From Streptomyces asiaticus (lineage in GTDB: Bacteria > Actinomycetota > Actinomycetes > Streptomycetales > Streptomycetaceae), in the NCBI RefSeq assembly GCF_018138715.1, contig NZ_JAGSHX010000006.1, positions 6,076,001 through 6,140,000 of the forward strand: DNA of 64,000 bases. The letters run 5' to 3'. Positions 43,071-52,083 of this stretch are shown here, one piece after another. How positions within the stretch are numbered: position 1 is the stretch's first letter; each line of letters opens with the position of its first letter. The notes under the pieces were generated by a model, which did no database searches, was not told where the DNA came from, and was given only the letters and a program-made list of their open reading frames with translations. The position numbers and the translations under genes are program-made.

Positions 43071-43247
43071 TTTGCAGACCGGCAGGGACTGGGCAGCTCG
43101 AATGGGACCAAACCCCTCGTCCAGGTGATTACACAGTCCGGCGCGATCCCCCGTCGCTGGGCAGCGTTATGAAGTGGTGGCGGCGCAAGCCCCACCTCCC
43201 GTGGACACCGACCCCCGACCTCGCTCACATTCGGCAGGAGTTGAGCG

Positions 43248-43940
43248 TCACGTCGACGGCCGGGTGAGTTTGGCGGCCACGGCGTCGAGGACCCAGTCCA
43301 AGCCGGTCGCGAAGGATGTCTCGGCGTCCACATCCGTGCCGTCGTACACGGCCTTGGCCAGTGCCGGGAAGCGGCCGGTGGCCAGCATTCTTGTCACATG
43401 CGGGCCGTGGGCGCGCTGCCAGTCGTGCTTGGACAGGCCCGTGGCGCGCTCGGTCCGTAGGTTCGTGATCTCGCGCCTGATCGCGCCGGTGAAGTAGGCG
43501 CTGACCGTCTCCACGGCTCGCATGACGGTATCGATGTCGGTGAGGTCGTCGAGGGCGACCAGCGTGGCCTCGGTCACGGCGAGGCCGTTCGGGCCCAGGG
43601 CCGGGCGGCGGCCGAGCAGGTCGGCCAGCCATTCGTGACGGAGAGCTGCCTGCCTGGTGCGGTGGGCGAGGATGCGCAGCGCCTCCCGCCAGTCACCGGG
43701 CTGTTCCTCGGGGAGAATCTCGGCGTAGACCTCGTCCACCATGAGGTCGAACAGCTCCTCCTTGGTGGAGATGTATCCGTACAGCCGCATCGGACCGGCA
43801 TTCAGCCGGCCGGCGACCTTGCGCAACGACACCGCCTCCAACCCACCTTCGTCGGCCAGCGCGATGGCGGCGGCCACGATCCGCTCCCGGTCGAGCGGCA
43901 CGGGGCGAGTCGGCGGCTCCGGTCGGTCCCACACAGTCAT
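43248..43940 (-). CDS. TetR regulator of the cargo operon (tetracycline-repressor-like C-terminus)
   Basis: The 230-residue protein has the HTH RERIVAAAIALADEGGLEAVSLRKVAGRLNAGPMRLYGYISTKEELFDLMVDEVYAEI and a helical ligand domain resembling the TetR class (TetR_C, with GRRPALGPNGLAVTEATLVALDDL). It is divergent from the monooxygenase gene and lies beside twin operators at 43961-43989. I start it at ATG 43940; GTG 43946 adds two residues. Induction by a tetracycline-like ligand is plausible but inferred. Confidence 0.8.
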   Translation of the reverse strand: MTVWDRPEPPTRPVPLDRERIVAAAIALADEGGLEAVSLRKVAGRLNAGPMRLYGYISTKEELFDLMVDEVYAEILPEEQPGDWREALRILAHRTRQAALRHEWLADLLGRRPALGPNGLAVTEATLVALDDLTDIDTVMRAVETVSAYFTGAIRREITNLRTERATGLSKHDWQRAHGPHVTRMLATGRFPALAKAVYDGTDVDAETSFATGLDWVLDAVAAKLTRPST

Positions 43941-43960
43941 GGGCACATCGTACTGTTGCG

Positions 43961-43989
43961 ATGCAGTGCATTGGAGAAATACAGTGTAT
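43961..43989. promoter_or_regulatory. Twin TetR operators
   Basis: ATGCAGTGCAT (43961-43971) and ATACAGTGTAT (43979-43989) are two 11-bp palindromes with the same AGTG centre, spaced 18 bp centre to centre. They fill the gap between the divergent tetR and monooxygenase genes, upstream of the ATG 43994 I prefer. Confidence 0.72.
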
Positions 43990-43993
43990 CGAC

Positions 43994-45112
43994 ATGAGAT
44001 ACCGCATCGCTGTGGTTGGGGGCGGCCCTGCCGGCCTTGCCTTCGCCCGTGTCCTGCACCGCCATGGCCACCCTGTCACCGTTCTCGAACGCGATCCCGC
44101 CCCCGACGCTCGACCCCCGGGCGGCACGCTGGACCTGCACGAAGGGATGGGCCAGCTCGCGCTGGACAAGGCAGGGCTGCTGGCGGAGTTCCAGGCGCTG
44201 TCTCGTCCCGAGGGGCAGGCCATGCGCATCCTGGACACGGCCGGGACCGTCCTGCGCGACTGGCGACCCCGTCCAGATGACCGGGCCAATCCCGAGATCG
44301 ACCGTGGGCAACTCCGTGACCTGCTACTCGGCCCTCTCGACGTCCAGTGGGGCCGGGGCGTGACGCAGGTGGTGCCGGGGACCCAGGATGGCGTACTGGT
44401 CCACTTCGCGGACGGGCGGCAGGAGACGTTCGACCTCGTGGTCGGCGCGGACGGCGCCTGGTCCCGGGTCCGCCCGGCGGTCTCGTCGGCGACACCGCAC
44501 TACACCGGCGTCACCTACGTCGAGACCTCCCTCGACGACATCGACACCCGCCACCCCGACCTCGCCCGGCTGATCGGCGACGGTTCCGTAGCTGTATACG
44601 GCGCGAACCGAGTACTCGTCGCCCAGCGCAACAGTGGCGGCCACGTCAAGGTGTACGCCCAGTTCCGCGCGCCGCTGGACTGGCACGCGAACCTGGACCT
44701 GGCCGACGTCGAGGCCGTGCGATCGGGTCTGCTGGCTCTGTTCGACGGCTGGGCCGCTCCCGTCCGCAACCTCCTCCGCCCCGGCACCGCTTTCGTCCAC
44801 CGCCCTCTCTACGTTCTGCCCGTGTCCCACACCTGGACCCACGTCCCCGGGGTGACGCTCCTGGGCGACGCCGCCCATCTGATGCCTCCGTTGGGAGCGG
44901 GCGCGAACCTCGCGATGCTGGAGGGCGCCGAACTCGCCGAGTCCATCGCCACCGGCCCTGGGGATCTGGATGAGGCCGTCCGCGCCTTCGAGGAACAGAT
45001 GTGGGCACGGGCCGGCAAGTGGGCGAAGATCACGACGGCCGGTCTGGAACGCCTCGTGAGCTCGGACCCCGCCGAAGCCCTCGCCCTCTTCGACGAAGTA
45101 CAGCCATCCTGA
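43994..45112 (+). CDS. TetX-like FAD-dependent monooxygenase (transposon cargo)
   Basis: The 372-residue flavoprotein has the Rossmann motif IAVVGGGPAGLAFARVLHRHGHPVTVLERD, the DG motif DLVVGADGAWSRVRP and the GD motif VTLLGDAAHLMPPLGAGANLAMLEGAELAESI. This combination, with the length, resembles TetX tetracycline hydroxylases and related class A monooxygenases. It needs FAD and NADPH and would hydroxylate an aromatic or polyketide substrate; tetracycline resistance is possible but not shown. I start it at ATG 43994 because ATG 43961 overlaps the operators; the ribosome binding site is weak. It is the only non-transposition function in the element besides its regulator. Confidence 0.8.
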   Translation: MRYRIAVVGGGPAGLAFARVLHRHGHPVTVLERDPAPDARPPGGTLDLHEGMGQLALDKAGLLAEFQALSRPEGQAMRILDTAGTVLRDWRPRPDDRANPEIDRGQLRDLLLGPLDVQWGRGVTQVVPGTQDGVLVHFADGRQETFDLVVGADGAWSRVRPAVSSATPHYTGVTYVETSLDDIDTRHPDLARLIGDGSVAVYGANRVLVAQRNSGGHVKVYAQFRAPLDWHANLDLADVEAVRSGLLALFDGWAAPVRNLLRPGTAFVHRPLYVLPVSHTWTHVPGVTLLGDAAHLMPPLGAGANLAMLEGAELAESIATGPGDLDEAVRAFEEQMWARAGKWAKITTAGLERLVSSDPAEALALFDEVQPS

Positions 45113-45367
45113 CTGCCAAGCGCGAGAGTGCCAGCACCAACAGCTCGCCACGGTTCCACGAGGTAGTACGGCACCGCCGCGGCCCCTTCCGACAAAACCA
45201 CCGCCGTTAGGCGAACGCACGGACGCCTGCGCTGAACATGGCCCTCAAACCGCCCGCCAGAATCCGGTTCGCCACTCCTCGCGGGCCGGTGGGGCAGCTC
45301 GCTGCGCAGGTTGTCCGGGACTCGTTCACTTCGCACCGCAGACCCGGCGGGAAACTGCAGATATACC

Positions 45368-45378
45368 GGGAACGGACA
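45368..45378. repeat. Right terminal inverted repeat
   Basis: GGGAACGGACA is the inverse of the left end. It is preceded by ccgccagaatccggttcgcc-type sequence with no clear subterminal repeat family. Confidence 0.92.
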
Positions 45379-45383
45379 TGGGC
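45379..45383. repeat. Target-site duplication, right (TGGGC)
   Basis: TGGGC immediately follows the right transposon end and matches 38044-38048. Confidence 0.92.
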
Positions 45384-46891
45384 TGTCCGGAGAGTGCGAC
45401 TGCCCGTACGGCATGGAGGGCAACTTCTGCAAGCATCTGGTCGCCCTCGGCCTGACGGTGCTCGCCCAGCGGGAGAGCCTGCCGCGGCAGCGGAAGGCGG
45501 CCCGGGACCGTGCGCAGGACCTTGACGGGTGGCTGTCCGCCCTGTCCAAGGACTCATTACTCGCCCTCGTACGGGAACTGATCACCGAGGACCGGCAGCT
45601 GCGCCGCCGCCTGGAGCTTCGGGCCGCGAGCGCTCGCGGCGACCTCGCCGCGGTCCGGGCCCGCATCCGCGATCTGCTGGACATCTCACCGTTCGCGCAG
45701 TACGGGTACGTCGAGTACGCCGATGCCCGCGCCTACGCCGATCAGGCCGGGCAGGCGGTGTCCGCGATCGGCGCGCTCACCGGTTCGGGCCGGGCCGACG
45801 ACGCGGTCACCCTGGCGCGGGAGGCGATGAAGCTGCTCGCCGACGCGGTGGAGAGCGTCGACGACTCGGACGGATGGCTCGGGCAGGTCGGTGCGGACCT
45901 CGCCGACGCCCACCTCGAAGCGTGCCGTGCGGCACGCCCCGACCCCGGGGAACTCGCGCGCTGGCTGGTGGGCCATGCGCTCGGCGACGTGGATGACGGC
46001 CTGACGAACATCGATCCGCTCGACTATGAGGAAATCCTCGGCGATGAGGGGATGGCCGTCCTGCGGAAGTCGGCGGTCGAGGCGTGGCGGGGTAACCGCC
46101 GCGGCTGGGCGGAGAAGTACCTGATGGAGCGTCTGGCCAAGGCGGGAGGTGACGTGGACGCGGTGATCGCCATGCATGCGGCCGACCTCTCACCGAACGG
46201 CCACACACACCTGGTCATCGCCCACGAGTTGGACACCGCCCGGCGCCCCGACGAGGCCCTGCGCTGGGCGGAACGTGGCATCCAGGAAACCCGGGGCACC
46301 TGCGACCTCGCCGTCATCGACACCGCCCTCGTCGACTACCTCTGCGACCGCTACGCGCAGGCGGACCGGCTCCCCGATGCCGTCGCCCTGCGCCGCGACC
46401 ACTTCGGCGCCCGCCGCACCCTGCTCGCGTACCAGCAACTGCGAGCCGCCGCCCGGGCCGCGGACTGCTGGCCGGCCGAGCGTGAGGGAGCGCTGGCTCT
46501 GCTGCGTGCCGACGCGGAGCAGCAACAGCCCTCCCGGTACTGCGGCCCGATCCTGATCGACGTCCTGCTCGACGACAAGGACACCGACGCGGCCTGGCAA
46601 GCCGCCACCGAGACCGGCGCCCACGACCAACAGTGGCTCACGCTCGCCGACCAGGCCCGCGCCACCCGCCCCGCCGACGCGCTCGGCGTCTACCGGCGCC
46701 TGGCCGAACCCCTCACGCAGCAGACGGGCAACGCGACCTACGAGCAGCTGACCAGCCTGCTGCTGAGCATCCGCGACTGCCACCGCCGCCTGGGTACACA
46801 GGACGAGTTCACCACGTACCTCACCGCCCTGCGCGCCGACCAGAAGCGCAAACGAAACCTGATGCGGCTCCTGGACCAGCACGGCCTGTGA
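45384..46891 (+). pseudogene. SWIM zinc-finger protein, 3' half
   Basis: The frame resumes with LSGECDCPYGMEGNFCKHLVALGL, in which C-x-C-x9-C-x-H is the SWIM zinc motif, and continues for about 500 residues to TGA 46889-46891. The rest is an alpha-helical repeat region rich in Ala, Leu, Asp and Arg (TPR-like helix pairs). Joining it to the 5' half restores the split Leu codon and gives one 561-residue protein. SWIM proteins bind DNA or protein partners; this one has no known function. As it stands the fragment can be read from an in-frame start within the transposon end (45311), which would make a truncated protein without the N-terminus. Confidence 0.9.
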
Positions 46892-47451
46892 ACCCACAAC
46901 CGGCCCCTGAAAGCCGAGCCTGTACGACCGGAGCCTGGGGCGTCCGACGGCCGGTTGGGAATCGTCGTATGGCATGGGCCGACTGCTGTAGTGAAGCGCT
47001 TCTCGCAGGCTCGAGTGCCCGGCGGGGGACTCGGTACATGGGGGCGAACCGAAGCATCGATGGGCGGTGAGCTGGTGATCCAGACAGTCTTCCCGGTGCC
47101 GGTACCCCGAGCGCGCATGTAGTCGACCGGAGCTCCGACCGCACCGCGTGGGAGCCACCTCAGGCGGCTCCCACACCACCACCAGGCGGCTTGGCCGTGA
47201 GGCAACTGCATTGTGTAGCAATGGCCCGCTCGACCACCTCAACCGGAGGCGGGCATGGCCCGCGTCAGGCAGGCTGACGACAGGAATTGAACCTACCCCT
47301 GATCCCATGGCGGCAGACAGCGAGTGCTCGACCTGGCTGGCACATATGACCACGGCTTTGCACATGCCATACCTCAGATTGGCCGAGCCTCGTTCACCCC
47401 TTCATATAATGAACCTTTTGCCATAGGTTCGTTCGGTCGAGGGGGCGTCGC
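46892..47451. repeat. Intergenic region with dispersed repeat, copy 3
   Basis: Copy 3 of the dispersed repeat (about 47000-47185) has the core ggtgagctggtgatccagac at 47066-47085 and matches copy 1 for about 110 bases further right. Hairpin 1 is lost or degenerate. A tRNA T-arm-like segment lies at 47280-47296. A strong TATAAT (47405-47410) lies 42 bases upstream of the WXG-like gene, and its -35 is not clear. No gene is supported. Confidence 0.65.
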
Positions 47452-47820
47452 ATGGGCAGCGGGGGCGGCGGCAAGGTTCTGGACATCAAGGTGGCGGACA
47501 TCAAGTCCGTCGCGCCGACCTTTCATCACCAGGCGGTGAAGCTGAGTGAGGCGCTGACCACGCTGATCTCGACGCTGGACGGCTATGGCGAGCCATGGGG
47601 GGACGATAAGCCGGGGAAGGACTTCGCCAAGCAGTACAAGCCGAACCAGAAGCACATCGAGTCGGCGGCCGGGATTCTCGTCCTCGGACTGACCAGCATC
47701 TACGAGGCGATGAACGACATGGCCGATGGGCATGTCGACAACGACAAGCTGATCGAGGGCATGTTCACCAAGGCCAAGCACGGCTCCGCCCATGGGCCAG
47801 GCGCGGGCGGCCATCGGTGA
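47452..47820 (+). CDS. WXG100-like protein encoded ahead of the RHS toxin
   Basis: The 122-residue helical protein contains VADIKSVAPTFHHQAVKLSEALTTLISTLDGYGEPWGDDKPGKDFAKQYKPNQKHIESAAGILVLGLTSIYEAMNDMADGHVDNDKLIEGMF. The YGEPWGDDKPGKDFAKQY turn is the actinobacterial version of the WXG hairpin. Proteins of this type accompany large RHS toxins and are thought to guide them to the type VII secretion machinery. The ATG 47452 follows a weak gggggcgtcgc. Its stop overlaps the RHS gene start (GTGA). Confidence 0.75.
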   Translation: MGSGGGGKVLDIKVADIKSVAPTFHHQAVKLSEALTTLISTLDGYGEPWGDDKPGKDFAKQYKPNQKHIESAAGILVLGLTSIYEAMNDMADGHVDNDKLIEGMFTKAKHGSAHGPGAGGHR

Positions 47821-50800
47821 GCTTCGGCAGCGATATCGAGGAGAAGGCCAAGGCCCTCCTCATGAAGCTGGGCATGTGGTGGCCGGATGCCAACTCCGGC
47901 ACCCTGCGGCATGCGGCCGATGCCTGGCGGACGTTCGCCGACAGTGTGGACGATGTGCGGGTGGCGACCGACAAGGCGGCCACGACGCTGATTCACCACA
48001 ACAAGGGTGAGGCGATCGATGCCTTTGAGACGTTCTGGGGGCGTTATGCCAAGGGCAAGGACGAGGGGTGGCTGAGTAATCTCGCCAAGTCGGCCCGGAA
48101 CATGGCGAAGTTCCTGGAGAAGTTCGCCGACAAGGTCGATGACGCCATCGACGCGCTGAAGGCGCAGATCGCGATCGACGCGGCCGCGCTGGTCGGTGGT
48201 CTCCTGCTGACCCCGTTCACCGGGGGCGCCTCGGACGAGGTGGCCGCGGAGATCATCGCGATGGCGAGCGGGCTGGGCATCGCGGTGGAGGAGGCGGTGG
48301 CGACGCTGGCCGCGGAGATCTTCACCGGTGCGGTCTTCACCAGCGTGCTGTCGGTGACGATCGACGCGGCGGTGGCCCAGCCGGTGAAGATCGCCCTGGG
48401 GCAGCAGCAGGGTTTCAGCCTGGATGAGGTCAACCAGGCGGCCAAGGACGGCATGATCGACGGGGGTATTTTCGGCGCCGGGTTCGGGGTGCTCAAGCCC
48501 GGTGTGATGCCGAAGCTCACCGGCGTCCCGGACCTGCTCAGGCCCCCGAAGGTGCCCTCGCTGCGGCCGAACCTCATCGAGGAGGGCCCGGCCGCCCGCC
48601 CGGCCAAGAAGTGCCCGTGCACGGGTGAGCCGATCGACATCGCGACGGGTGCGATGCTGATGGAGCAGACCGATCTGACGCTGCCGGGGTCGCTGCCGCT
48701 GGTCTTCGAGCGTACCCATGTGTCCTCGTACCGGGGCGGGGTGTGGTTCGGCCCGACGTGGGCCAGTCTGCTGGACGAGCGGGTCCAACTGGACGCGGAG
48801 GGCGTGGTGTTCGCCGCGGCGGACGGGATGCGGCTGGTGTATCCGGTGCCGGAGCCGGGGGTGCCGACGCTGCCCGCGAAGGGCGCGCGGTGGCCGCTGG
48901 AGTGGGACGGCAAGCCGGACGGCGTCATGACGGTCACCGATCCGGAGGCGGGTGTGGTGCGGACGTTCGTCCGTCCCGCCGCGACGGAGGAGGCGGGCGC
49001 GGTCTATCTGGCCCTGGAGAGCCTTCAGGACCGCAATGGCGCGCGCATCGACATCGAACGCGCCTCGGGCGGGAACCCGCTGGCCATACGCCACTCCGGG
49101 GGCTACTACCTGGCCATCGACACCGAGGGCCAGCGGGTCACGGCGCTCCGGCTGCTGGATGAGCCGCCGTCGGTCTACACCCCCGAGCAGGGCCGTGAGG
49201 GCGGCACGGTGGTGATGCGCTACGGCTATGACGAGGCGGGCAACCTCACCGAGGTCATCAACTCCAGCGGTATGCCCCTGCGGTTCACCTACGACGGCGA
49301 GGGGCGGGTGACGTCCTGGACGGACCGCAATGGCACGTCGTTCCGGTACGTCTACGGGCCGGACGGGAAGGTGGTGCGCACCGAGGGCAGCGACGGCGTC
49401 TTCAACGGCAGCCTGGAGTACGACGACGCGGCGCGGACGACGGTCTACACGGATTCGCTCGGCCACGCGACGTCGTACCGCTACAACGCCGATGGGCAGC
49501 TGATCGAGGAGACCGATCCGCTGGGCCACACCACGCTGACGGAATGGGACGCGCGCGGCGACCGTAAGGTCGCGGTGACGGATCCCCTGGGCCGTACCAC
49601 CCGCTACGCGTACGACGAGGACGGCAACCTGACCGGCGTCACCCTGCCGGACGGGGCGCGGGCGGAGGCCACGTACAACGCGTTGTGCCTGCCGGTGGAG
49701 GTCACCGAGCCGGGCGGCGGGACATGGCGCCACACGTACGACGACACGGGGAATCTGACCGCCACCACGGACCCGACGGGGTCGACCACCACCTACGCGT
49801 ACACCGACCGGGGCCACTTGGCCGAGGTGACGGACGCGCTGGGCAACACCACGCGTCTGACCCCGGATGCGGCAGGGCTGCCCATCGCCGTAACGGACCC
49901 GCTGGGGCACACCACGAGCGTCCGGCGGGACGCCTTCGGCCGGGTGGTGGAGGCGACGGATCCGCTGGGCCACATTACCCGTATGGGCTGGACGACCGAG
50001 GGCAAACCGGCGTGGCGGGAGGAGCCGGACGGCGCCCGGGAGAGCTGGACCTGGGACGGCGAGGGCAATCTCCTCACCCACACCGACCCGGCGGGCCACA
50101 CCACCCACCAGACGTCCACCCACTTCGACGTACCCGCCACCCGCACGGAACCGGACGGCGCGAGGTACGCCTTCGCCTACGACACCGAACTGCGGCTGAC
50201 CGGGGTCACCAACCCTCAGGGCCTGACCTGGACCTACACCTACGACCCGGCGGGCCGGCTCACCTCCGAGACCGACTTCAACGGCCGCACTGTGGCCTAC
50301 ACCCACGATGCGGCGGGCGACCTGCTGACCCGCACCAATGGTGCGGGCGAGACGCTGCACTTCACCCGGGACGCGCTGGGCCGCACGACGGAACAGCGCG
50401 ACGAGGCGGGCACACGGACGACGTATGCCTATGACGCGCAGGGCGCCCTGACGCGAGCGGCGAATCCGGACGTCGAGCTGACCCTCGAACGGGACGCGCT
50501 GGGCCGAGTCCTGTCGGAAACGGTCAACGGCCGGACGACGACGTACGCGTATGACGCCGTGGGCCGCCGCACCGAACGCACGATGCCCTCGGGCCTGAGG
50601 AGCGCCTGGACCTACGACGAGTCGGGCCGCCCCAGCCAACTGGCGGCGGGCACGGCGGGCACCCTGACCTTCACGTACGACGCGGCGGGCCGCGAGACGG
50701 AACGCCACCTCGGCGAGTCCGTGACACTGACGCAGACCTGGGACGGGTCAGACCGCCTGACCACCCAGACGATCGCCGAGGGCCGTGGCAACGAGGCGAA

Positions 50801-52082
50801 CCGCATCCTCCAACACCGCTCCTACGCCTACCGCCCGGACGGCTACCTCACCGAGATCCGCGAACTGACCTCGGGCACCCGCCGCTTCGACCTCGACCCG
50901 TCCGGCCGCGTGACGGCGGTCCACGCGCACGGCTGGACCGAGACGTACGCCTACGACACGGCGGGCAACCTCACGAATGCCACGGCCCCTGACCACGCGT
51001 CCCCCGGCGACCGCGAGTTCACCGGCACAGTGATCCACCGAGCGGGCCGCACGACGTACGAACACGACACCCAGGGCCGCCTGACCCGCCGCACCCGCAA
51101 ACTCCTCAACGGCCAGACCCGCACCTGGACCTACACCTGGAACGCGGAAGACCGCCTGACGGACGCGACAACCCCGGACGGCGACCACTGGCACTACACC
51201 TACGACCCCCTCGGCCGCCGCATATCCAAACAACGCCTGGCCGAGGACGGCACGGTGGCGGAATCGCTGACGTTCGCATGGGAAGACACCCGCCTGGCTG
51301 AACAATCCACACCAGAGGGCAACCACACCACCTGGGACTACACCCCGGACACCCACCGCCCTCTGACCCAAACCGACCACACGTCACTGGTGCGCGAGCC
51401 CGGCGAATCCCTCATAGAGAAATTCACCGGAGCCGATGACGACACCACACCACGCTTCCACGCCATCATCACGGACCTGGTCGGCACCCCAACGGAGTTG
51501 GTCACCGCGGCCGGTGACCTGGCCTGGCAACACCGCACCACCCTCTGGGGCACAGATTTCCCCACCGGGGCAAGCACATCAACGGTCGACTGCCCCCTCC
51601 GCTTCCCCGGCCAATACGCCGACCCCGAAACGGGCCTGCACTACAACTACTTCCGCCACTACGACCCGGAAACGGCCCGCTACGTCACCCCAGACCCCCT
51701 CGGCCTGGACCCCGCTCCCAACCACCATGGATATGTGGTCAATCCGATGGGGTGGGCCGACCCGCATGGCCTCAAGTGCGTCAAGGTCACGTCGAGGATT
51801 CACGATGACCCACTCCTCGTCCGGGCCGCCCAGAAGGCAGGGAAGGACGAGAGGGTTCAGCACGACCTGGACGACCTCGTGGCCAAGTATCGAGAAGGCA
51901 ACGACAATCCGGGAATCGGTAGCAAGACTCTACCGGGGTCGAATATACGGTACCTACGGGGCAGTAATGGTGGTCGTGTATTCTTCCAGGAGACGTCCGA
52001 CGGAATAGAGATCCTCGGTAAGTCGGACAAGAAAAACGAGCAACAGGTCATCAATCGCCTCATGAAACTCTACGGTCACTGA
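47817..52082 (+). CDS. RHS-repeat polymorphic toxin with C-terminal BECR-like tip
   Basis: This 1421-residue protein starts at GTG 47817. A helical WXG-like N-terminal region (about 1-100) is followed by a hydrophobic stretch (about 120-200), then a DUF6531-type segment (CPCTGEPIDIATGAMLMEQTDLTLPGSLPLVFERTHVSSYRGGVWFGPTWAS, about 268-320) and many YD/RHS repeats (about 460-1230). The RHS core ends with LRFPGQYADPETGLHYNYFRHYDPETARYVTPDPLGL (about 1262-1298). The last 100 residues (1322-1421, from VKVTSRIHDDP) are a variable tip with a lower-GC coding sequence, ending RVFFQETSDGIEILGKSDKKNEQQVINRLMKLYGH, which looks like a RelE/BECR ribonuclease fold. An immunity gene follows one base after the stop. 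Confidence 0.85.
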   Translation: MSFGSDIEEKAKALLMKLGMWWPDANSGTLRHAADAWRTFADSVDDVRVATDKAATTLIHHNKGEAIDAFETFWGRYAKGKDEGWLSNLAKSARNMAKFLEKFADKVDDAIDALKAQIAIDAAALVGGLLLTPFTGGASDEVAAEIIAMASGLGIAVEEAVATLAAEIFTGAVFTSVLSVTIDAAVAQPVKIALGQQQGFSLDEVNQAAKDGMIDGGIFGAGFGVLKPGVMPKLTGVPDLLRPPKVPSLRPNLIEEGPAARPAKKCPCTGEPIDIATGAMLMEQTDLTLPGSLPLVFERTHVSSYRGGVWFGPTWASLLDERVQLDAEGVVFAAADGMRLVYPVPEPGVPTLPAKGARWPLEWDGKPDGVMTVTDPEAGVVRTFVRPAATEEAGAVYLALESLQDRNGARIDIERASGGNPLAIRHSGGYYLAIDTEGQRVTALRLLDEPPSVYTPEQGREGGTVVMRYGYDEAGNLTEVINSSGMPLRFTYDGEGRVTSWTDRNGTSFRYVYGPDGKVVRTEGSDGVFNGSLEYDDAARTTVYTDSLGHATSYRYNADGQLIEETDPLGHTTLTEWDARGDRKVAVTDPLGRTTRYAYDEDGNLTGVTLPDGARAEATYNALCLPVEVTEPGGGTWRHTYDDTGNLTATTDPTGSTTTYAYTDRGHLAEVTDALGNTTRLTPDAAGLPIAVTDPLGHTTSVRRDAFGRVVEATDPLGHITRMGWTTEGKPAWREEPDGARESWTWDGEGNLLTHTDPAGHTTHQTSTHFDVPATRTEPDGARYAFAYDTELRLTGVTNPQGLTWTYTYDPAGRLTSETDFNGRTVAYTHDAAGDLLTRTNGAGETLHFTRDALGRTTEQRDEAGTRTTYAYDAQGALTRAANPDVELTLERDALGRVLSETVNGRTTTYAYDAVGRRTERTMPSGLRSAWTYDESGRPSQLAAGTAGTLTFTYDAAGRETERHLGESVTLTQTWDGSDRLTTQTIAEGRGNEANRILQHRSYAYRPDGYLTEIRELTSGTRRFDLDPSGRVTAVHAHGWTETYAYDTAGNLTNATAPDHASPGDREFTGTVIHRAGRTTYEHDTQGRLTRRTRKLLNGQTRTWTYTWNAEDRLTDATTPDGDHWHYTYDPLGRRISKQRLAEDGTVAESLTFAWEDTRLAEQSTPEGNHTTWDYTPDTHRPLTQTDHTSLVREPGESLIEKFTGADDDTTPRFHAIITDLVGTPTELVTAAGDLAWQHRTTLWGTDFPTGASTSTVDCPLRFPGQYADPETGLHYNYFRHYDPETARYVTPDPLGLDPAPNHHGYVVNPMGWADPHGLKCVKVTSRIHDDPLLVRAAQKAGKDERVQHDLDDLVAKYREGNDNPGIGSKTLPGSNIRYLRGSNGGRVFFQETSDGIEILGKSDKKNEQQVINRLMKLYGH

Positions 52083-52083
52083 C

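Larger units (their letters stand above)
38049..45378. mobile_element. Tn7/Tn5053-type transposon carrying a tetX-like cargo
   Basis: The element is 7330 bp long. It begins TGTCCGTTCCC (38049-38059) and ends GGGAACGGACA (45368-45378), a perfect 11-bp terminal inverted repeat with the TG...CA ends typical of this class, and it is flanked by TGGGC on both sides. The left end has subterminal repeats: gatctgaacgg at 38064-38074 and 38142-38152, and cagttctg(c/g)tgggac at 38102-38116 and 38229-38243, likely TnsB-binding sites. The genes TnsA, TnsB, TnsC and TniQ form one leftward operon (43070 to 38243). The right half carries a tetR gene and a divergent TetX-like monooxygenase. There is no resolvase or CRISPR component. 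Confidence 0.94.

Noticed and set aside
43169..43267. Possible 32-residue peptide (MKWWRRKPHLPWTPTPDLA)
   Set aside because: It has an ATG and basic/aromatic start but no ribosome binding site, and it overlaps the end of the convergent tetR gene; nothing supports translation.
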